Of a DNA stretch of 64,000 bases, positions 59,384 to 64,000 are shown in pieces. The translations under genes and the position numbers were made by a program. The notes beneath the pieces are model-generated. The model made no database searches. It saw only the letters and a program-made list of their open reading frames with translations, and was not told the DNA's origin. Origin of the DNA: Ketobacter sp963922875 (GTDB taxonomy: Bacteria; Pseudomonadota; Gammaproteobacteria; Pseudomonadales; Ketobacteraceae); the NCBI GenBank assembly GCA_963922875.1, contig CAWUJH010000004.1, positions 434,001 through 498,000 of the forward strand. Direction: 5' to 3'. How positions within the stretch are numbered: position 1 is the stretch's first letter; every line of letters starts with the position of its first letter.

Positions 59384-60604
59384 ATGACTGATATCAAAAA
59401 AGTGGTTTTAGCTTACTCCGGTGGGTTGGATACTTCTGTTATTGTAAAGTGGCTTCAGCAAGAGTATGGCTGTGAAGTCGTTACCTTTACCGCTGATTTA
59501 GGCCAGGGCGAAGAGGTGGAACCCGCCCGGGCAAAAGCCAAGGCGATGGGGATTAAAGAAATTTATATTGAAGATCTGCGTGAAGAGTTTGTGCGGGATT
59601 ATGTGTTTCCCATGTTTCGCGCCAATACTGTGTACGAAGGCGATTATCTGCTCGGTACCTCCATTGCCAGACCCTTGATTGCCAAGCGATTGGTTGAAAT
59701 TGCCGACGAAACCGGTGCTGATGCCATTTCTCATGGCGCCACCGGCAAAGGTAATGACCAAGTCAGATTTGAACTGGGCGCTTATGCCCTAAAGCCCGGC
59801 ATCAAGGTGATCGCTCCTTGGCGCGAGTGGAGTCTCACTTCCCGTGAAACCTTGATGGCCTATGCTAAAGACCATGATATTCCTGTGGACTTTTCGAAGG
59901 CGGGGAAAAAATCACCCTATTCCATGGATGCCAATTTGCTGCATATTTCCTATGAGGGTGGAATTCTCGAAGACCCCTGGCAAGAGCCGGAAGAAGATAT
60001 GTGGCGCTGGTCTGTAAGCCCGGAACAGGCACCGGATAAGGCCACCTATGTGGAATTGACTTTCGAGAAGGGCGATATTGTTGCTGTGGATGGCACTCCC
60101 ATGAAGGCTCATGAGGTACTGGCATTACTTAACAAAATCGGCGGCGAAAATGGCATCGGTCGGCTGGATATCGTGGAAAACCGTTATGTGGGCATGAAAT
60201 CCCGCGGTGCTTACGAAACCCCCGGCGGTACCATTATCTTGCGAGCCCACCGAGCTATAGAGTCCATTACGCTTGATCGTGAAGTGGCTCACTTGAAAGA
60301 CAGTATGATGCCGAAATATGCCGAGATGATCTATAACGGCTATTGGTGGAGCCCGGAGCGGCTCATGATGCAACGTATGATTGATGAGTCGCAATCAGTG
60401 GTCAACGGTGTGGTTCGCTTAAAGCTCTACAAGGGTAATGTTACGGTGGTGGGTCGCCAGTCAGAGGAAACCTTATTTGATGTCAATATTGCCACCTTTG
60501 AAGACGATGCTGGTGCCTACAATCAGAAGGACGCTGAAGGCTTTATTCGTTTGAATGCTTTACGTTTGCGCATTGCCGCCAATAAAGGGCGAATTCTTAA
60601 ATAG
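59384..60604 (+). CDS. argG: Argininosuccinate synthase
   Basis: Condenses citrulline and aspartate using ATP. The 406-residue protein has the ATP pyrophosphatase loop AYSGGLDTSV (about residues 9-18), GATGKGNDQVRFE and SPYSMDANLLHISYEGG. It is monocistronic, 89 bp after motY. Confidence 0.98.
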   Translation: MTDIKKVVLAYSGGLDTSVIVKWLQQEYGCEVVTFTADLGQGEEVEPARAKAKAMGIKEIYIEDLREEFVRDYVFPMFRANTVYEGDYLLGTSIARPLIAKRLVEIADETGADAISHGATGKGNDQVRFELGAYALKPGIKVIAPWREWSLTSRETLMAYAKDHDIPVDFSKAGKKSPYSMDANLLHISYEGGILEDPWQEPEEDMWRWSVSPEQAPDKATYVELTFEKGDIVAVDGTPMKAHEVLALLNKIGGENGIGRLDIVENRYVGMKSRGAYETPGGTIILRAHRAIESITLDREVAHLKDSMMPKYAEMIYNGYWWSPERLMMQRMIDESQSVVNGVVRLKLYKGNVTVVGRQSEETLFDVNIATFEDDAGAYNQKDAEGFIRLNALRLRIAANKGRILK

Positions 60605-60614
60605 CAGGCAAATT

Positions 60615-60647
60615 CACGAGGCGAGCGCAGATTGTGCTCGCCTCGTG
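60615..60647. other. 12-bp perfect hairpin after argG
   Basis: CACGAGGCGAGC pairs perfectly with GCTCGCCTCGTG around a 9-nt loop, 10 bp after the argG stop. No T run follows, so it is only a weak terminator candidate. Confidence 0.7.
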
Positions 60648-60710
60648 AGCCACTGCACTATACTGTGGGGGTAATTATTGGAATAATCGAAATGGAGCAC
60701 GCTTCGACTT

Positions 60711-62804
60711 ATGACGCAGCAGCAACCAAAGATTCTTGTCGCCGACCCAGAACAGTCAAATCTCACTTTTTATCGGGAGCGGCTCAGTGAGCTAGGCTTG
60801 AGCTGTATCACCACTTCCCAGAGCGCTAATGTTGTACAGCTCATTAAGGACAAATCCCCCAATTTTTTGCTGATTGATTCTTCCTTGCAAGACCCCGATG
60901 GCTATCAATTGCTGAACCATTTGTTGTCCGATGATAGCAATGTCCGATTACCCATTCTTTTTACTGTTGGCAATCTGTCGGAAAAGAAAATGTCTTTGCA
61001 TCAGGAATTGATGCAGTTTGTCGATGTATTACCAAAACCCATTAACCATCATCGTTTTGCCCAGCTAATTACAGACTATAAAAAGCAGTTTTTGCTGCGC
61101 ACGGTGATTGAGTCTTTGGCTAATAAAGATGAGCCGGAGTTGGTTGACGCGGTAGAAGAGGGGATTTTGGGTATCGATAGTGATGGTCAGATTATTTATG
61201 CGAACTATGCGGCCGAACGTCTTTTAAAGCAGCGCTTTCGCGATTTGGAGGGCTGCTATCTGGAATCGCTATTTGAAGATGCCTGTAAACGCACAGTGTC
61301 CCAATGGATGCAACATCCTATCTACAAAGTGACCTTAAGCGATCAAATTCTACAGGTTGAAAATGCCACCCTATGGCGAGCTGATGGTGAGGCTATTCAA
61401 GCCAAATTTGTCGCTGCACCCTTTCATTCAGACACCGGCATTAGTTTGCTGTTTGCTTTCAGACAGCTCAAAGGTACCAGGGAATCCAAGGACAAGATCG
61501 CCCGGTTGGCGCAATTAGACCATTTAACTGGACTTCCCACGCGGTTGGCGTTTCAGGAACATCTGGAGCGCAATATTCTAAAAGCCGGGCTTACCGGACA
61601 CTATTGCGCGTTGCTTTTTGTGGATTTGGATCACTTTCGTTATATCAATGAAAGCCTGGGTCATGATCGGGGTGATGCTTTAATTAAGCAAGTTGCAGAA
61701 CGGGTGGAGCAGCTGATTCGTCGCGACGATTTAGTAGGGCGAATGGAGGGCGATGAGTTTGTTGTGTTGCTAAGTCATATTGATGCCCCTGAAAATGCTG
61801 GCATTGTAGCAAAAAAGATTGTTGACCAAATCAGAGAGCCATTTTTATTGGATGGGCATGAGGTCTTCACAGGTTGCTCCATTGGGGTTAGCGTTTTCCC
61901 TTCCTGTGGCGACAATGCAACGGCGCTGATGAAGAACGCTCAAACTGCGTTAGCTCGTGCGAAACAAGTTGGGCGCAACAACTATCAGTATTTTACGGTG
62001 GAAATGAATAAGTTTCGCAGCCAAGAAGTGAGTTTTGTTTTTGAACTGCGTCAAGCCGTGGAAAACAAACAATGGCGAATCCAATATATGCCTGTGATAG
62101 ATGCCAGTAGTGGCAACGTGGTGGCCTGTGATGTGAAACTGAGTTGGGTTCATCCTCTGCGCGGCGAATTATCCTTAGATCAATTTTTGTCGGTAGCAGA
62201 AGAGTCTGGTTTAGCGCCGGAAATTTTTATCTGGCTTTGGCAGCAGGCTTTGCAGCGTTTTGAAAAGCTGGAAGATGAGGCGAAGAGCGTTGCGCGGCTC
62301 ATACTGCCGGTCTCTTCTTCTACCATTTTGCGGGAAGGGGGAATTGATTGGGTTAATAATGTGATCGAAGAAGCGGGCTTGTCTCCCGATCAGGTTTACT
62401 TAGAATTGCCTGAAGGGCAATTAAATAATCGGGACGGGCAAATTAGTCAGGCTTTGAATGAACTCTGTCGCAGTGGTTTTCATTTGATTCTTGATAGTTT
62501 TGGTACCGGATTCGCACCGCTAACTTTACTCAAAGAAGTCCCTTATTCTTTGGTCAAACTGAGTGAGAACTTTGTTAATGTCTGTGAGGTGTCTAAAACG
62601 GATCAAGCCATTATCAAAGGTGTCGTTCATCTGGTGCATCAACTTGGTATTCAGGTAATGGCAACTTCGATTGATTCAGATAAGCAATTGGCCTTTTTAT
62701 CGCTGTCAGGGTGTGATTGGCTTAGCGGTGATACCATCATGAAAGAGCTTCAACAAACGCCGCAGAAACTGGATGCTATGGGAATGTTTGTGTTTCCCGG
62801 ATAA
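60711..62804 (+). CDS. REC-PAS-GGDEF-(degenerate EAL) signalling protein
   Basis: A 697-residue cytoplasmic c-di-GMP-type protein. The receiver (about 6-122) keeps acceptor D56 and K109 but has only one acidic residue near the start. The PAS domain is about 140-255. The GGDEF domain (about 265-428) has E346-G-D-E-F350 in place of GGDEF and a product-inhibition motif R337-x-x-D340. The EAL domain (about 440-690) has D474-V-K476 where E-A-L is expected, and the second motif reads DSFGTGF instead of DDFGTGY. It may therefore make c-di-GMP but probably does not degrade it. Confidence 0.9.
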   Translation: MTQQQPKILVADPEQSNLTFYRERLSELGLSCITTSQSANVVQLIKDKSPNFLLIDSSLQDPDGYQLLNHLLSDDSNVRLPILFTVGNLSEKKMSLHQELMQFVDVLPKPINHHRFAQLITDYKKQFLLRTVIESLANKDEPELVDAVEEGILGIDSDGQIIYANYAAERLLKQRFRDLEGCYLESLFEDACKRTVSQWMQHPIYKVTLSDQILQVENATLWRADGEAIQAKFVAAPFHSDTGISLLFAFRQLKGTRESKDKIARLAQLDHLTGLPTRLAFQEHLERNILKAGLTGHYCALLFVDLDHFRYINESLGHDRGDALIKQVAERVEQLIRRDDLVGRMEGDEFVVLLSHIDAPENAGIVAKKIVDQIREPFLLDGHEVFTGCSIGVSVFPSCGDNATALMKNAQTALARAKQVGRNNYQYFTVEMNKFRSQEVSFVFELRQAVENKQWRIQYMPVIDASSGNVVACDVKLSWVHPLRGELSLDQFLSVAEESGLAPEIFIWLWQQALQRFEKLEDEAKSVARLILPVSSSTILREGGIDWVNNVIEEAGLSPDQVYLELPEGQLNNRDGQISQALNELCRSGFHLILDSFGTGFAPLTLLKEVPYSLVKLSENFVNVCEVSKTDQAIIKGVVHLVHQLGIQVMATSIDSDKQLAFLSLSGCDWLSGDTIMKELQQTPQKLDAMGMFVFPG

Positions 62805-62834
62805 AGGCCACAGGGAAAGGCGCAGGAAGCGCTA

Positions 62835-63494
62835 TTAAAGCCAGGCCGTGAGCCAGCGGCCAATTTGTTTAATTTCAGCCATACAGACTTCATGAGCCAT
62901 TTTGTAGTTACTCCAATCCACCGCGTACTGATTTTCTTGCAGCCATTCCAAGGCTGTTCTTGCAGCTTGCTCCGTAACCATTTCATCCCATTCACCATGG
63001 GCGATATGAATCTCCAGCGCCTGGTTAGGAAGGCGTTTGGCGGGGGTTAGTAGCTCCGGTTGCGGCAAGTAGGTGGAAAGTGCAATAAGTCCGCCGAGAC
63101 GTTGAGGGAATGTGAGTGCAGTGTGGTAGGCGAGGGCACCGCCTTGGGAAAAACCAATGACGACAATTCTTTGAGCCTCTATCCCGTGCTCAATCTGTTG
63201 CTCAATGAGGCTATTAATTTCCAATTGCATAGCCTGTAAATGCTGGCGGTTAATCTGGCGGGGTTCAGTTAATGCCAAAATGTCATACCAAGCAGGCATC
63301 ACGAAGCCACCGTTACAGGTAACAGGAATGGCTGGAGCATGAGGGAAAATGAAGCGGATATTGAGGTCTGCTGATAAACCAAGATGAGGCACCACAGGTA
63401 CAAAGTCGTTACCATTGGCACCTAAACCGTGGAGCCATATAACACAGGCGTCCGCGTCTTTTGTGGGTTCGATTAACTCGTATTCTAACGCCAT
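62835..63494 (-). CDS. Carboxylesterase / phospholipase (Est family)
   Basis: A 219-residue alpha/beta hydrolase of the carboxylesterase/acyl-protein-thioesterase type. The oxyanion region is HGLGANGNDF (about residues 20-29), the nucleophile is in GFSQGGALAYH (about 113-123), and the acid and His are in AHGEWDEMV and MAHEV. There is no signal peptide. It overlaps the Trm112-like gene start by 10 bp, so translation may be coupled. Confidence 0.93.
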   Translation of the reverse strand: MALEYELIEPTKDADACVIWLHGLGANGNDFVPVVPHLGLSADLNIRFIFPHAPAIPVTCNGGFVMPAWYDILALTEPRQINRQHLQAMQLEINSLIEQQIEHGIEAQRIVVIGFSQGGALAYHTALTFPQRLGGLIALSTYLPQPELLTPAKRLPNQALEIHIAHGEWDEMVTEQAARTALEWLQENQYAVDWSNYKMAHEVCMAEIKQIGRWLTAWL

Positions 63495-63688
63495 TTTCGT
63501 TTGTAGAACTCTTTTTCGTTCAAACTGATTTGGCGGGCTTCGTCTTCCAGCATCACTGGAATACCATCACGCACAGGGTAGGCCAAATTAGAAGCCAGGC
63601 AAATCAGCTCCTGTTTATCGGCATCGTAATTGAGTTTGGCCTTACTGACTGGGCAAACCAAAATTTCGAGTAGCTTGGTGTCGAACAT
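63485..63688 (-). CDS. Trm112/YcaR-type small zinc-less protein
   Basis: A 67-residue protein of the UPF0434/Trm112-like family: MFDTKLLEILVCPVSKAKL, DKQELIC-ASNLAYPVRDGIPVML and a helical tail. The first Cys-Pro pair is kept, but the usual second cysteine pair is reduced to one. In other bacteria it often sits beside lipid A genes; here it sits with nth. The ATG 63688 follows AAAGGA, so it is chosen over the upstream frame. Confidence 0.85.
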   Translation of the reverse strand: MFDTKLLEILVCPVSKAKLNYDADKQELICLASNLAYPVRDGIPVMLEDEARQISLNEKEFYKRKWR

Positions 63689-63715
63689 GTTGGGGTATCC
63701 TTTGAGCGGCAATAT

Positions 63716-64000
63716 TTAATCGTACTCGGTTTTGTCTTTAAATTCACACAGATCTTCGATAGTGCAGGCACCGCAACGGGGTTTGCGTGCAGTGCACACG
63801 TAGCGACCATGAAGAATCAGCCAGTGATGTGCATCCAGTAAATAGTCTTTCGGCACCATCCGCATCAATTTCTTTTCCACCTCCAGAACGTTTTTCCCCG
63901 GTGCAATTTTAGTCCGGTTAGATACTCTGAAAATATGGGTATCCACCGCCATGGCAGGCTGGCGAAATGCCGTGTTCAATACCACGTTAGCCGTTTTGCG
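63716..64000 (-). CDS. nth: Endonuclease III, C-terminal part (5' end beyond window)
   Basis: Endonuclease III removes oxidised pyrimidines and cleaves at abasic sites. The minus-strand frame is open to the right edge, so the start is outside. Present are the RKTANVV end of the helix-hairpin-helix, the AVDTHIFRVSNR block with the catalytic aspartate, and the iron-sulphur loop C-x6-C-x2-C-x5-C (CTARKPRCGACTIEDLC). It ends 27 bp before the Trm112-like start on the same strand, so the two may be co-transcribed. Confidence 0.96.
   Translation of the reverse strand, partial: RKTANVVLNTAFRQPAMAVDTHIFRVSNRTKIAPGKNVLEVEKKLMRMVPKDYLLDAHHWLILHGRYVCTARKPRCGACTIEDLCEFKDKTEYD

Noticed and set aside
1..64000. 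CRISPR arrays, tRNA/rRNA genes, insertion sequences, prophage
   Set aside because: No regularly spaced repeats, no tRNA cloverleaf, no transposase, integrase or phage structural genes were seen on reading both strands.

Overview
The window looks like a chromosomal segment of a gammaproteobacterium with moderate GC content, probably a marine or environmental relative of the Pseudomonadales/Oceanospirillales. This is inferred from gene content and order: smc-zipA-ligA, argF next to a solo ABC ATPase, glpD next to metR, and the run peroxiredoxin / rnt / motY / argG. From memory these resemble Pseudomonas neighbourhoods; no search was run. Both ends cut genes (smc on the left, nth on the right). 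No tRNA, rRNA, CRISPR array, insertion sequence or prophage was recognised.

Layout. 1-7.1 kb: the 3' end of smc, zipA, ligA, a small membrane protein, a PPK2 polyphosphate kinase and a YheU-type protein, all on +. 7.2-12.1 kb: an alpha/beta hydrolase, mnmC, an AEC permease and a NIT-like helical protein. 12.3-20.9 kb: ppc, two lipoproteins, a tandem pair of 73-residue membrane proteins, a zinc-finger/membrane/TPR-like protein and an outer-membrane channel. 20.9-27.5 kb: can, lon, then a minus-strand light/DNA-repair operon (DUF523-DUF1722 protein, photolyase, MerR/LitR-type regulator).

27.5-36.3 kb is the most unusual part. It holds a 35-residue ORF with its own Shine-Dalgarno and terminator, a 193-residue protein of unknown family, and a 972-residue protein fusing a DyP-type haem peroxidase to a cytochrome P450. 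These are followed by a class III cyclase/ATPase/TPR signalling protein, a 66-residue ORF, a strong hairpin and a GAF protein. This is the best candidate here for an undescribed system: a two-haem oxidation enzyme beside nucleotide signalling genes.

36.3-47.3 kb: a secreted metalloprotease with an apparent C-terminal sorting signal, tcdA, a TM2 protein, a two-component system, metR-glpD, a MarR/SnoaL-like pair under a perfect palindrome, and glpK. GlpK and GlpD together give glycerol-to-dihydroxyacetone-phosphate conversion. 47.3-60.6 kb: a solo ABC ATPase, argF, argD, a HyuB-like protein, grxD, a membrane protein, asnS, a methyltransferase, a peroxiredoxin, an HDOD protein, rnt, motY and argG. 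Three arginine-biosynthesis genes (argD, argF, argG) lie here. 60.7-64 kb: a REC-PAS-GGDEF-degenerate EAL protein, a carboxylesterase, a Trm112-like protein and nth.
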